DNA of 46,974 bases from Maribacter sp. (GTDB lineage Bacteria > Bacteroidota > Bacteroidia > Flavobacteriales > Flavobacteriaceae): positions 1 to 46,974 of the forward strand of contig JAHDDL010000001.1 of the NCBI GenBank assembly GCA_020629415.1, written 5' to 3'. Below are positions 1 to 10,098 of the stretch, in pieces. A program made the position numbers and the translations under genes. The notes under the pieces were generated by a model. The model saw only the letters and a list, made by a program, of their open reading frames with translations. It made no database searches and was not told the origin of the DNA. The first letter of the stretch is position 1, and each line of letters starts with the position of its first letter.

Positions 1-1
1 G

Positions 2-40
2 TGTAAAATATTTTGACAAAAGATGTACAATATATTTACA
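2..40. promoter_or_regulatory. Double 17-bp dyad operator, copy 1 (left edge)
   Basis: Two imperfect palindromes lie in tandem: TGTAAAATATTTTGACA at 2-18 and TGTACAATATATTTACA at 24-40, with centres 22 bp apart. The same pair recurs at 5120-5158 and, on the other strand, at 13742-13780. It sits just downstream of the first permease stop codon, so it would serve a gene beyond the left edge that is transcribed leftward, by analogy with copy 2. The spacing and dyads resemble paired enhancer sites of NtrC-type activators. That it binds the regulator encoded at 13840 is an inference. Confidence 0.6.
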
Positions 41-114
41 ATGACTGCTTAAAAATTAGAATGTTACACCATTGTCATTAATGCAAAACCAAGTTTTACC
101 ATACATTTCAAAAA

Positions 115-2544
115 TTACTCTGAACGCAAGCTTTTTACGGGATTTGCAGCTGCTGATTTTAATGATTGCAGTCCCACGGTCAAAAATGTGATTACCATAA
201 CAAGTACACCACTTGCCAAAAACACCCACCACTTAATTTCAATACGATACGTAAAACCCTCTAACCATCTAGAGATAAAGTAATAGGCTATTGGTGATGC
301 CAATACAAAAGCAATGAGTACCAATTTAATAAAGTCTTTCGTTAGTAATTTAACTACAGACTGTACACTTGCGCCCAACACTTTGCGCACACCTATTTCT
401 TTTTTCTTTTGCTCCGCTACATAGGAGATAAGTCCAAATAAGCCCAAGCAGCTTATGAATATTGCTAAAATGGTAAATCCTACAGAGATAAACCCTAAAC
501 GCTTTTCTTCTTCGTATAACTTTTCTACTTCTTTATCTACAAATCTATAATCAAAAGGGATGTTACTTAACGTAGATTTCCATTGTTGTTCCAAACCTTG
601 TAGCAACTGACCATAATTTTCTGTGTTTGCCTTAATAAACAGCCAATTAGGTTCCGTTTCCTTATGCAAGAACAAAGGCTGAATCTCTTCTTTTAAGGAA
701 GCAAAATGATAGTTTTTTACCACACCTATAATTCGTAATTCGTCAATTTCATTGCCATAACTTTGCATTAAAGTGGCACTTAACGCGTTTTCAATATTAA
801 TATTAAAAGCCTTTAATGTAGCCTCGTTCACTATGATCTGGTCTACGGTATCGGCAGCATTGAAATCCCTACCTTTCAACAATTCTATACCCATGGTGTT
901 AAAATAGCCATCGCTAACGCCGTTACGTTTTACCACTGTTTTATTTTCCTTATTTCCGCCTGGCAAGTAAAATCCATTATCTGCCAATATAATTTCCGAC
1001 GGCGAATAATTTCCACTTGACACTTGTAATACGCCCGGTACTTTTAAAAATGATGCTTTTAAAGATTCAAACTTATTAGATGATTCTTCGGTCCCTACCC
1101 GCAATGCCAAAAGGTTATCTTTTTTATAACCTAAGTCTTTGGTTTGGGCATATTTAAACTGTTGGCCTATAATAATTACCGTACTTATTAAACATATAGA
1201 AATTACAAATTGAAATACTACTAAAGCCTTTCTAAAGGTACCGCTACCAGATTGTAAAATAGCCGAACTTTTTAATGCTCTCACCGGTTTTATAGAAGAT
1301 AGGACTATAGCAGGATAAACACCTGAAGCCAAACCTGTAATTACGCCTATAGCCAATAATATTACCAAAATCTGCCATTGGTACAAACTTGTATAGGTCA
1401 ATGATTCCTGTGTTACTTCATTTACAAATGGCAAAAGCAATATAACTATAGGAATACTGATCAACATGGCGAATATGGACAATAACAAAGACTCGCCCAA
1501 AAATTGCCGCATTAATGCATTTTTACCTGCACCAACTACTTTTCTAACCCCAATTTCACGCGCCCTTTTACTAGCCCTAGCCGTACTAAGATTTATAAAA
1601 TTAATACATGCCACCAATTGTATAAAAAATGCCAAACTCAGTAAAAAATAAAGGTAGGTACTATTAGATACACGACCCAACTGATTTTTTCTTCCATTGG
1701 AGTACAAGTGAATATCAGTAACCTTTGTAAGCTCTAGCGTCTTACTGCTCATACCGGCATCTTTTAAATCTTGCGCTCCTCTATCTTCCATAAACTGGGG
1801 CAATTTCCGTTGAAGACCTAAGCCACTACCATTTGAGGTCAATTTCACATAACTATACGCAAAATTATTGGTGGCAAAGCTTTGGAAGTTCTGCACAAAG
1901 GTTCCCATTCCCGGGGTACTCATACTTACAATGTAACTAGGATTAAAATGCGTTTTATAAGCCTTTTCATCATAAACTCCTTTTACGGTAAGGGTTAATG
2001 CACTTTCTCCACTGCCCCAAACTACAGTTTTGTCCAAAGGACTGGTATTGCCAAATAATTTATCGGACAAGTATGATGACAGCATTACGGTATTTGGTTC
2101 ATCTAAAGCCGTTTTTACATCACCTTCAAGTATTTTAAAATTGAATACTTTGAAAAAAGTTGAATCTGCCAAATAGACCCTTGGTTCATAGTAAGCATCT
2201 TTGCTATTTGTCGCTCTAATTAGTGGACTGTAAAATGCATCGGTCAATACAACTCTGGTTGCTTCTTCTACCTCGGCAAAATCTTCTTTTAATGCAAATG
2301 CTATTGGTGGCGACGAGGTGGCGGAATCAAAAGATTCTTGACCATCACGATCTATAATTGTCTCCACTCTATAAATTGATGACGCCTCGGTATGGTGCTG
2401 ATCATAACCCAACTGCGCAAATACATATAACAATATTACTAAACAGCTTACGGTACCCAGCGTAAGACCCAATAAGTTGATGATAGTTTGCTGCTTGTTC
2501 TTTATTAAATTACGCCAAGCTATTTTGATATAATTCTTTAACAT
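115..2544 (-). CDS. ABC transporter permease, double MacB/FtsX type (permease 4 in transcription order)
   Basis: This 809 aa inner-membrane protein belongs to the MacB_PCD/FtsX superfamily. It has an N-terminal amphipathic start (MLKNYIKIAWRN), TM1 at about 20-45 and a large extracytoplasmic domain at about 50-290. A first FtsX membrane block spans about 300-460 and carries the cytoplasmic motif AREIGVRKVVGAG. A second extracytoplasmic domain and a second FtsX block (about 685-800) follow, with EIGVRKVLGAS and a terminal NPVKSLRSE. Single MacB proteins have four TM helices and their own ATPase; this class is a duplicated permease without one. It lies 36 bp downstream of the next permease and is probably co-transcribed with it. 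The substrate is unknown. MacB-like mechanotransmission, rather than passage of substrate through the permease, is known for the family. Confidence 0.9.
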   Translation of the reverse strand: MLKNYIKIAWRNLIKNKQQTIINLLGLTLGTVSCLVILLYVFAQLGYDQHHTEASSIYRVETIIDRDGQESFDSATSSPPIAFALKEDFAEVEEATRVVLTDAFYSPLIRATNSKDAYYEPRVYLADSTFFKVFNFKILEGDVKTALDEPNTVMLSSYLSDKLFGNTSPLDKTVVWGSGESALTLTVKGVYDEKAYKTHFNPSYIVSMSTPGMGTFVQNFQSFATNNFAYSYVKLTSNGSGLGLQRKLPQFMEDRGAQDLKDAGMSSKTLELTKVTDIHLYSNGRKNQLGRVSNSTYLYFLLSLAFFIQLVACINFINLSTARASKRAREIGVRKVVGAGKNALMRQFLGESLLLSIFAMLISIPIVILLLPFVNEVTQESLTYTSLYQWQILVILLAIGVITGLASGVYPAIVLSSIKPVRALKSSAILQSGSGTFRKALVVFQFVISICLISTVIIIGQQFKYAQTKDLGYKKDNLLALRVGTEESSNKFESLKASFLKVPGVLQVSSGNYSPSEIILADNGFYLPGGNKENKTVVKRNGVSDGYFNTMGIELLKGRDFNAADTVDQIIVNEATLKAFNINIENALSATLMQSYGNEIDELRIIGVVKNYHFASLKEEIQPLFLHKETEPNWLFIKANTENYGQLLQGLEQQWKSTLSNIPFDYRFVDKEVEKLYEEEKRLGFISVGFTILAIFISCLGLFGLISYVAEQKKKEIGVRKVLGASVQSVVKLLTKDFIKLVLIAFVLASPIAYYFISRWLEGFTYRIEIKWWVFLASGVLVMVITFLTVGLQSLKSAAANPVKSLRSE

Positions 2545-2580
2545 GATGTTCTTTTTGATTGATGAAGTTTGATGCTTTTC

Positions 2581-5013
2581 TTATTCTGACCGTAAACTCT
2601 TAACAGGATTTACAATTGCCGCTTTTATACTTTGGTAGCTAACCGTTAGTATTGCTACGATAATGGCAAGCACAGCCGCCAACAGGAATACCCCAACACC
2701 AATCTCAATTCTGTATGAGAAATCTTCAAGCCATTTATTCATGACAAACCAGCCTATGGGCAAAGAAATCAATATGGCTACGCCCACTAATTTTAGGAAA
2801 TCTACCGTAAGTCGGTAAGAAATTTGACTTACAGTAGCTCCCAACACTTTTCTAACACCGATTTCTTTTGTTCGTTTTTCGGCATTAAAGGCAGCTAATC
2901 CAAATAATCCCAAACAAGCAATAAAAATGGACAGCATAGTAAAAATGAAAAATATCTGACTCAGTTTTTGTTCGGCTTCGTAGGTGGTATTAAAGGCTTC
3001 ATCCATAAACCGATAATCAAAAGGTTGACCAGGCGCCATGGTGTTCCACGTATTTTCTATCGCAGCAATATTATTGGCATAATTTCCACCACTCATTCTT
3101 ACCGCCATGTTCTGTGCCTTTGAATTCAAATGCATTCCCAAAGCGCCTATATTCGTTCTTAACGTTCTATAATGAAAGTCTTTGACCACTCCAATTATGG
3201 TATAGTAGGCAGGATTTTCTTGATCCATTTCCTCGGATATACGCATGCCTAAAGCTTCTTCTGCCGTAACATTTAAAATAGGCAGCGTAGCTTCATTGAT
3301 AATAATAGCTGTAGAGTCTGATGCATAGGCAGGATTAAAATCACGACCGGCAACCAGTTCCATTTCCATAGTTTTTAGATAATCTGTATCTACATCCCAC
3401 TCTTGCATTTGAATGGCACTTTCTTGATCTCTAGAACCTTCTTCAAAGAACGAAGTATCTGACCGCCAAGATGGCGTTGGATAATAATTGCTCAACGTAA
3501 CACTCTCTACAAAACCCATATTAGCAATCTGTTCTTTAAAAGCCTTGGTTTTGGACCCTAATGCACCCAATTCATTTATTAGCAATACTTGGTCCTTGGA
3601 GAAGCCCAAATCTTTATTCTGTATGTAATTCAATTGCTGAAATACTACCAAGGTGCTGATAATAAGAAATACCGAAATTGAAAATTGAAAAATTACCAAG
3701 GCATTACGTACCCTACCATTGCCCACACTTTCAGAACTGTTACCTTTTAACGTTTTAACAGGTGTAAACCTCGACATAAAAAATGCAGGATAACTTCCTG
3801 ACAACAGCCCAAGTAACATAGTTGCCCCCAAAAGTGTCAACCAGAATAAGGGCCGCGTAAACGGAATTTCAATTGATTTACCTGTAAAGCCATTGAAAAA
3901 CGGCAAAGCTACCAGCGTAATCAATAGTGCCGCTAACAAAGACACAAATGCAATTAATCCTGATTCGGTTAAAAATTGAAAGACCAAATTCAGTTTATTT
4001 GAGCCCAAGGTTTTTCGCACCCCTACTTCTTTAGCTCTCTTTAACGAATGAGCCGTAGACAAGTTCATAAAGTTTACACTTGCCAATATGATCAAAAACA
4101 GCCCAATAAAAGAAAGAATGTAGATATTCTGAATACTGCTCGTTGCACTCATTTCCGAGCTTTTATCTGAATGCAAATGAATATCGGTCAAGGGCATGGT
4201 GTGGTACCGAATGTAATTACCGGATGCCGCAAACGACTCTGCCGTCATACCTGGAAAATACTTTTGCGCCCATGGTAACATATAACGCTCTAACATACCT
4301 TGTAAAGGCTCTTGAAAATCTTCGGCCTTGGCTCCGGGAATTAACTTTATAAATGTAAAATAATTATTACCGCCCCAATTATCTTCTCTTGATGCCACGT
4401 TGCCCGCCATTGCCAAAAACACACTGTAATCATTGAAATAAGAATTTTTGGGCATATCTTCTATGACACCGGTTACCGTATAGGTATCGGTATTATCCAA
4501 CAATAAATTTTGACCTATAACATCAGTAGAACCAAAATGTTTTTCTGCTGCAGTTTTAGTAAGCACTAATGAATTAGTCCCCGTTAATGCTGTTTTGGCA
4601 TCACCCGCAAGTAAGTCAATCCCAAAAAATTCAAAAACAGTGGAATCGGCATAAGTGATATGGTTTTCTTTGGCACTTCTGTTTCCCCCAACTTTCTTTA
4701 CATAAGCACTACCTATGGTTCTAAATCGCACTGAAGCTTCTACTTGCGGATAGTCTCTTTTTAAGGTTTCCGCCATGGGTGCGGCAGATTCCCCCGCCTT
4801 AATTTCCGCTCCACCAAATTTAATATCAGAGTCTATACGATAAATCCTATCTGCATTGGCAAACATTTTATCATAACTAAGCTCATCGTAGATATAAAGA
4901 GATATAATTAATGCCCCCGCCATACCAATAGCTAGACCGAAGGTATTTAGAAAAGTGAAAAAGGCTTGCTTTTTTAGACTCCTCCAGGCGATTTTTAGAT
5001 AGTTTTTAAACAT
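2581..5013 (-). CDS. ABC transporter permease, double MacB/FtsX type (permease 3)
   Basis: This 810 aa paralogue of its neighbours starts MFKNYLKIAWRSLKK and ends VNPVKSLRSE. TM1 is at about 20-42. The two FtsX blocks lie at about 300-460 and 690-800 and carry the repeated motifs KEVGVRKTLGSN and KEIGVRKVLGAT. A periplasmic domain precedes each block. It is the first gene after a 151-bp gap that holds an operator pair (5120-5158) and a candidate -24/-12 promoter (5052-5067). It therefore probably starts its own transcript, which includes the gene at 115-2544. It has no ATPase of its own and must borrow one, most simply the ATPase at 10099. The gene is intact and has the family's usual length. 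Confidence 0.9.
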   Translation of the reverse strand: MFKNYLKIAWRSLKKQAFFTFLNTFGLAIGMAGALIISLYIYDELSYDKMFANADRIYRIDSDIKFGGAEIKAGESAAPMAETLKRDYPQVEASVRFRTIGSAYVKKVGGNRSAKENHITYADSTVFEFFGIDLLAGDAKTALTGTNSLVLTKTAAEKHFGSTDVIGQNLLLDNTDTYTVTGVIEDMPKNSYFNDYSVFLAMAGNVASREDNWGGNNYFTFIKLIPGAKAEDFQEPLQGMLERYMLPWAQKYFPGMTAESFAASGNYIRYHTMPLTDIHLHSDKSSEMSATSSIQNIYILSFIGLFLIILASVNFMNLSTAHSLKRAKEVGVRKTLGSNKLNLVFQFLTESGLIAFVSLLAALLITLVALPFFNGFTGKSIEIPFTRPLFWLTLLGATMLLGLLSGSYPAFFMSRFTPVKTLKGNSSESVGNGRVRNALVIFQFSISVFLIISTLVVFQQLNYIQNKDLGFSKDQVLLINELGALGSKTKAFKEQIANMGFVESVTLSNYYPTPSWRSDTSFFEEGSRDQESAIQMQEWDVDTDYLKTMEMELVAGRDFNPAYASDSTAIIINEATLPILNVTAEEALGMRISEEMDQENPAYYTIIGVVKDFHYRTLRTNIGALGMHLNSKAQNMAVRMSGGNYANNIAAIENTWNTMAPGQPFDYRFMDEAFNTTYEAEQKLSQIFFIFTMLSIFIACLGLFGLAAFNAEKRTKEIGVRKVLGATVSQISYRLTVDFLKLVGVAILISLPIGWFVMNKWLEDFSYRIEIGVGVFLLAAVLAIIVAILTVSYQSIKAAIVNPVKSLRSE

Positions 5014-5051
5014 GGTTCTCGTTTTTTGATGCTTGATTACGGAATATCAAA

Positions 5052-5067
5052 TTCTATTTCTATGCCA
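5052..5067 (-). promoter_or_regulatory. Candidate sigma54-type -24/-12 promoter of permease 3
   Basis: Read on the minus strand this is TGGCAT, 5 bases, TAGAA. The -24 GG and the -12 G are in register with the sigma54 consensus TGGCAC-N5-TTGCA, but the -12 box is poor. The element lies 38 bp upstream of the ATG at 5013. The operator-pair centre (5139) is 72 bp above its first base. The tolC promoter has a near-identical form and a spacing of 83 bp. The call rests on this parallel rather than on consensus strength. Confidence 0.4.
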
Positions 5068-5119
5068 AAATATAAAATATTGATTTTCAGTTATTTATGT
5101 AAATACACAAAATACTAAG

Positions 5120-5158
5120 TGTCAAATATTTAGACAGATTATGTCCAATATATTTACA
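5120..5158. promoter_or_regulatory. Double 17-bp dyad operator, copy 2
   Basis: TGTCAAATATTTAGACA lies at 5120-5136 and TGTCCAATATATTTACA at 5142-5158, with centres 22 bp apart as in the other two copies. It sits in the only long gap inside the permease array, immediately beyond the stop of the upstream permease and about 107 bp before the start at 5013. The position suits an NtrC-type upstream activating sequence. Confidence 0.65.
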
Positions 5159-5164
5159 AAACCC

Positions 5165-7510
5165 CTACTCCGTTCTTAGACTTTTTACCGGGTTTACCCT
5201 TGCTGCATTAATAGCTTGAAAACTAATGGTCAATAACGCTATTACAATGGCTACCGCCCCGGCAATTATGAACGCCCAAGCATTAATTGAAGTTCTGTAT
5301 GCAAAACCCTCTAACCAATTCTGCATTAACAACCAGGCTATTGGCGTTGCAATTATTATTGCCACACCTACCAATTTCATAAAATCTTTAGATAATAAGC
5401 CCACAATACCTGTAATACTTGAACCTAGCACCTTTCGTACGCCAATTTCCTTTCTACGTTGGTCTGCAGTAAAAGCGGACAAACCAAAGAGTCCCAAACA
5501 AGATATTAGGATGGCCAGCAGTGCAAAAACCTGGGATAAGTTGCCTATTAATTGCTCACTTTTAAATTTGGCATCGTAAGTGTCATCCACAAATTCATAT
5601 TCAAAAGGAAACGCCGGGTTAAACTTATGCAACGTTGCTTCCATTGCATTTAGTGCCAATGCTGTTTCTATTCCCGTTTTAGTTTTTACATACATAAAAC
5701 GTGCTTGACTAGGGTCGTTGAAAAAAATGACAGGATCACTTGAACCATACATATCTCCGTACACATAATCTTTTACAACTCCTATCACAGGATAATCTTC
5801 TTCTATAGTTTTACCAATGGCACTGCCGCTACCCATAAGTTTTGCAAAAGATTCACTTACAATAATATTGACACTGTCCTGTGCAGGATTGTTACTAAAT
5901 CCGCGTCCTTCAATAATTTTCATTCCTGTAGTGTTGAAGAAATCTACTGTAATATCTCTAACCGATACCAGTACATCTTCAGTATCTACACCGCCTTGCC
6001 AGCTTAACCCCGATGTATTATTTCCACCGGATAAAATATCAGAATTAATGAATCCGATGCTTTCTATCCTCCCCGAAGCTTTCATGTCTTCTTCAATAGG
6101 TTTGAAGTTTTTGATCATATCTCCGTTAACGGGAATTTTCACCAGATTTTCTTTATTGTAGCCTAAATCGCGTCCTTTTACATACTGTACTTGTTGATAG
6201 ACGATAATGGTGCTGATGATAAATACTATGGATACAACAAACTGAGTAGCTACCAGCCCTTTTCTTATCATTGAGGCACTTCCTTTTGACCTTCTTGCTC
6301 CTTTTAAAACGTCTACAGGTTTAAAAGATGACAGATAAAATGCCGGATACCAGCCTGCAACCAAGCCACAGATCAATGTGATACCTAACAGCGTTAACAA
6401 ATGCGTTGGGTTTACCAGGTTTAGCGCTAATTGTTTGCCGATCATGGTATTAAATTGCGGCACCAATAACTTTAACAAAAGCACACTTAACACGGCAGAT
6501 AACCCTGCTGTGATTATCGCTTCTGCCATAAACTGAGAGATCAGTCCTTTTCTCCCAGAGCCTAAAACTTTACGCACCCCTACTTCATTTGCCCTTTTCT
6601 CGCTACGAGCCGTAGCCAAGTTCATAAAATTGATACAGGCAATTAATAGAATAATGAGCGCAATAAGACTAAACAGCCGTACATAGGTTATTTGTCCTCC
6701 TATATTTTTACCGCCTTCAAATGCCGAACGTAAATGCCAATCTTTCATGGAGAATAAAAAGGCAATGGTTTCATCGTCCTCGGTTTTCATTGGTAGTATT
6801 GCCTTTACTTTATTATTGACCACATCAAAATTTGCTTCTGGCGAAAGTTCCACAAAAGTGTCCGCGAAGTTTCTATCATATTCGTTTACCCATTCATTAT
6901 CCTTTGCAAATCGATCAAAAGGAACAACCCAATCAAAACTATAGGTTACATTGTGCGGCAAATCTTCGTAAACTCCTGAAACGGTATAACTTTCTTCGTT
7001 GTTTATTTTAATTACTTTGTTAATTGCTGAAATATTCTCACCAAATAATTGTGTAGCTGTTTCTTGTGAGATAACAATGGCATCTACATCATCAAAAGCA
7101 GTTTCCAAATTTCCTTCTACAAAGTAGAGACTGAACATACTTAAAAAATCAGGATCTGCGTAACGTCCATTTTTATTGATGGCCGTTTCACCTACCTGAA
7201 ACAAAAAATCTTCTTCTTTTGTTCGGGCTGCACCTACAATACCTGGCACCTCTTCCTTTAAAACTTCTGCCAACGGACCGGGAGTTGAATGAAATGTACG
7301 CCACTCACCTTCATATTGCTGATTTGTGGGTACATAATATACCACGTCTTGCTTATCAAAATTAGCATCATAACCAACCTCATCTTCTACCCAAAGCAAA
7401 ATCATGGCGGCACAGGTGATACCTATTGCCAGACCAAAAATATTCAGCATACTATAGCCTTTGTTCTTCCAAAGGTTTCTCCAAGCGATTTTTAAATAGT
7501 TTTTGATCAT
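5165..7510 (-). CDS. ABC transporter permease, double MacB/FtsX type (permease 2)
   Basis: This 781 aa protein is the shortest of the four paralogues. It starts MIKNYLKIAWRNLWKNK and ends VNPVKSLRTE. TM1 is at about 20-42. FtsX block 1 lies at about 280-440 with NEVGVRKVLGSG, and block 2 at about 665-775 with KEIGVRKVLGSS. Each block is preceded by a MacB_PCD-like extracytoplasmic domain. The start lies 23 bp downstream of the stop of permease 1, which indicates one transcript. It is an integral inner-membrane part of an envelope transporter; the substrate is not readable from sequence. Confidence 0.9.
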   Translation of the reverse strand: MIKNYLKIAWRNLWKNKGYSMLNIFGLAIGITCAAMILLWVEDEVGYDANFDKQDVVYYVPTNQQYEGEWRTFHSTPGPLAEVLKEEVPGIVGAARTKEEDFLFQVGETAINKNGRYADPDFLSMFSLYFVEGNLETAFDDVDAIVISQETATQLFGENISAINKVIKINNEESYTVSGVYEDLPHNVTYSFDWVVPFDRFAKDNEWVNEYDRNFADTFVELSPEANFDVVNNKVKAILPMKTEDDETIAFLFSMKDWHLRSAFEGGKNIGGQITYVRLFSLIALIILLIACINFMNLATARSEKRANEVGVRKVLGSGRKGLISQFMAEAIITAGLSAVLSVLLLKLLVPQFNTMIGKQLALNLVNPTHLLTLLGITLICGLVAGWYPAFYLSSFKPVDVLKGARRSKGSASMIRKGLVATQFVVSIVFIISTIIVYQQVQYVKGRDLGYNKENLVKIPVNGDMIKNFKPIEEDMKASGRIESIGFINSDILSGGNNTSGLSWQGGVDTEDVLVSVRDITVDFFNTTGMKIIEGRGFSNNPAQDSVNIIVSESFAKLMGSGSAIGKTIEEDYPVIGVVKDYVYGDMYGSSDPVIFFNDPSQARFMYVKTKTGIETALALNAMEATLHKFNPAFPFEYEFVDDTYDAKFKSEQLIGNLSQVFALLAILISCLGLFGLSAFTADQRRKEIGVRKVLGSSITGIVGLLSKDFMKLVGVAIIIATPIAWLLMQNWLEGFAYRTSINAWAFIIAGAVAIVIALLTISFQAINAARVNPVKSLRTE

Positions 7511-7533
7511 GATTTTTGTTTTTTGATGATGAA

Positions 7534-9951
7534 TTATTCTTTACGCAAGCTTTTTAAAGGCTGTATCAGCGCAGCGCCTATAGATTGATAGCTTATGGTC
7601 AAAATAGCTATGGTCAGTGCAATGAATCCTGCGATTAAGAATATGCCCCAACCAATAGTGATGTGGTAGGCAAAATCCTCTAACCAACGGCTCATTAAAT
7701 ACCACCCTACAGGTATGGCAATGGCGATAGAAATTATAATCAGTTTCATAAAATCTACGGTAAGCAATTTATAGATGCTTTTAAACGGAGCCCCTAAAAC
7801 CAAACGGATGCTGATTTCTTTTTTACGTTGTTCTACCATAAAAGCAGATAGTGCAAACAAGCCTAAACAAGCAACTAAAATGGCGAACAGGGCAAAACTG
7901 TTGAATATTTTACCCATGCGTTCCACATCATCGTGCATATGGCTGAACTCTTGATCTAAAAAACTATAATTAATGGACTGACTAGGCACATTTTTATCCC
8001 AAACCGAAGTAATTGAAGCCAGGGCTTCATTCACATTTCCTTTTTCCAACTTTAGCGATATAGACCCTAAATCCTTACCGATTACGAGCGATAGCGAAGA
8101 AATATCTTCTTTTAAGGACTTAAAATGAAAATCATCTATTACACCTATGACCTTAAACTTTTGACCGTTATTGTTTAGTTCTTTACCAATAGCATTTTCC
8201 AAACCCAATTCACGTTGCATATTGGCATTTATAATAATTGAGTTCAAAGCATCAGACGCAAATTGCTTAGAAAAATCTCGTCCTGTTTTAACCGAAATAC
8301 CCAGCGTTTTAATGTAATCATAATCTACTCTCCAGATTTGGGCAGGTATACCTCTACCTTCATTTCCTTCATCTTCCCTTCTAAATGTATTACCGTTTCT
8401 ACTACCACCATCTACCGGCAAATAATTAGAAATAGTAGCCGATTTCACTTGTGGCAATTGAAGTAGTTGTTCTTTAAAATTTTCAGCACTCTCCCCTAAG
8501 ATTCCGGTACCTTCTAGAACAACAACCTGTTCCTTATCATACCCCAATTCTTTTTGAAGAATAAAGTCCATTTGTTTGTAAATAATCAAAGTGGCAATGA
8601 TCAGCACTACCGATGTGGTAAATTGAAAAATAACGAGTCCGCTCCTTAATTTGCCACTTTTACTGCCAATACTAAGACTTCCCTTTAAAACATTTACCGG
8701 TTTAAATGCCGACAAATAAAATGCCGGATATAAGCCCGCCAAAGCACCTACCAAAAGAGCAGCAACTATTATTACCGGAACAAACCACCAAGCAGACCAA
8801 GGCATTTCTATAGTTTTAGATGCCATGTTGTTAAATGTTGGCAGTAATGCCCAAGCCAATAACACGCCTAATAGAAAAGACACAAAACTAAACACTATAG
8901 ATTCGGTCAAAAATTGCGTTATCAAATTGCTTTTAAAAGCACCAATGGTTTTTCTTAAGCCAACTTCTTTAGCCCTATTGGCAGACTTTGCGGTAGAAAG
9001 ATTAATAAAGTTGATTACCGCCAATAATAACACAAAACCGGCTACAGCGGCAAAAAGCCAAACAAAACGAATATCGCCATGTTTAAGTCCGTCTGACATT
9101 TTAATATCCGAATGCAGATGAATATCGGTTATAGGCTGTAGTTTGTACTTCATGGTTCTAAGCACCTCAATAAAGTCTGGAGCACGCCCTCGTTCGCGCT
9201 GTGCAGGTATAATATAGTCTTCTACAATAGAAACCATTTTTTGTTCCAATTCCCGCACGTTCGTATGGTCACCTACCAACACATAGGTAAAGTAATTCTG
9301 GTTGGTCCAGTTTGCATTGGTATCTTCTATAGGTAAAAGAAAGTCATAGGCTAAATGTGAGTTTTTTGGAGCATCTTCCATGACCCCGGTTACCGTATAC
9401 GGAATACTCTCATCATTATCTAAAATGATGGTTTCGCCCAAAATTTTATCCCCCTTAAAATACTTTGCCGCTTTGGTTTCCGATACGACAATACTTTTTG
9501 GGTTTGCCAATGCGGTTTTAGGATTACCTTGTTGCAACTTCACTTCCAAAAGTTCAAATGCTTCTTGATCCGCAAGCACAAAGCCGGTTTCCAAGTTATT
9601 TTGAGCTGCCCCAGCTAAGCGAATACCGCGTTTACCTGCCCCAAAAATTTCAATTGTATTTATTTTCCCTGCCTTTTTTATTTCTGGAAAATCATTTTGC
9701 AAGGCTTCTGAAAAGGGTAATTGAAAGTGAGTGCTTTTCATGACTTCACCTTTGTACATGCCTTCTAACACTACCCTATATAACTGATCTTTTTTGGTAT
9801 AGTGCTGATCATAACCCACTTCATTGTGAATGAATAAGGCTATTAAAAGACAAGCCGCTATACCAACAGCAAAACCACCAATTTTAATGGTGGCAAATAG
9901 CGTATCCTTCTTAATACTTCTCCAGGCTATTTTAAGATGGTTTCTGAACAT
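7534..9951 (-). CDS. ABC transporter permease, double MacB/FtsX type (permease 1)
   Basis: This 805 aa protein starts MFRNHLKIAWRSIKKD and ends IQPLKSLRKE. FtsX block 1 lies at about 290-450 with KEVGLRKTIGAF, and block 2 at about 690-800 with KEISIRLVLGAP. The second loop is the most diverged of the four paralogues, with ISIRLV in place of IGVRKV. It follows the ATPase gene after a 147-bp gap that contains a dispersed hairpin repeat (10042-10065) but no operator pair. Read-through from the tolC promoter is the simplest model. The gene is full-length. Confidence 0.9.
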   Translation of the reverse strand: MFRNHLKIAWRSIKKDTLFATIKIGGFAVGIAACLLIALFIHNEVGYDQHYTKKDQLYRVVLEGMYKGEVMKSTHFQLPFSEALQNDFPEIKKAGKINTIEIFGAGKRGIRLAGAAQNNLETGFVLADQEAFELLEVKLQQGNPKTALANPKSIVVSETKAAKYFKGDKILGETIILDNDESIPYTVTGVMEDAPKNSHLAYDFLLPIEDTNANWTNQNYFTYVLVGDHTNVRELEQKMVSIVEDYIIPAQRERGRAPDFIEVLRTMKYKLQPITDIHLHSDIKMSDGLKHGDIRFVWLFAAVAGFVLLLAVINFINLSTAKSANRAKEVGLRKTIGAFKSNLITQFLTESIVFSFVSFLLGVLLAWALLPTFNNMASKTIEMPWSAWWFVPVIIVAALLVGALAGLYPAFYLSAFKPVNVLKGSLSIGSKSGKLRSGLVIFQFTTSVVLIIATLIIYKQMDFILQKELGYDKEQVVVLEGTGILGESAENFKEQLLQLPQVKSATISNYLPVDGGSRNGNTFRREDEGNEGRGIPAQIWRVDYDYIKTLGISVKTGRDFSKQFASDALNSIIINANMQRELGLENAIGKELNNNGQKFKVIGVIDDFHFKSLKEDISSLSLVIGKDLGSISLKLEKGNVNEALASITSVWDKNVPSQSINYSFLDQEFSHMHDDVERMGKIFNSFALFAILVACLGLFALSAFMVEQRKKEISIRLVLGAPFKSIYKLLTVDFMKLIIISIAIAIPVGWYLMSRWLEDFAYHITIGWGIFLIAGFIALTIAILTISYQSIGAALIQPLKSLRKE

Positions 9952-10041
9952 GGCTCTCGTTTTTATTGATCGATGATTAAATTATTATCCGTGATTAAGG
10001 GATAAGTTTGGTTGGTTTGGTTGGTTAATCGATTAGTACTC

Positions 10042-10065
10042 TTCACTTCGGCTATGCTCAGTGAA
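10042..10065. repeat. Dispersed TTCGGCT-type hairpin repeat, copy A
   Basis: TTCACT (10042-10047) pairs with AGTGAA (10060-10065) around the conserved 12-base core TCGGCTATGCTC. The same core recurs at 10885-10904 and 10934-10953 and, inside leuS, at 46738-46764. It lies between the ATPase and the first permease, so a transcribed hairpin here could affect processing of the operon mRNA. The family resembles the short TTCGACTGCGCTCAG-like dispersed repeats of Flavobacteriaceae genomes (recalled, not searched). Confidence 0.6.
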
Positions 10066-10098
10066 CAGAATTAATGATTGATTGATGAATAAACTCCC

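Noticed and set aside
10005..10030. GGTTTGGTTGG-rich stretch as an origin or G-quadruplex
   Set aside because: The G pairs are short and irregular and no dnaA-box cluster is seen.
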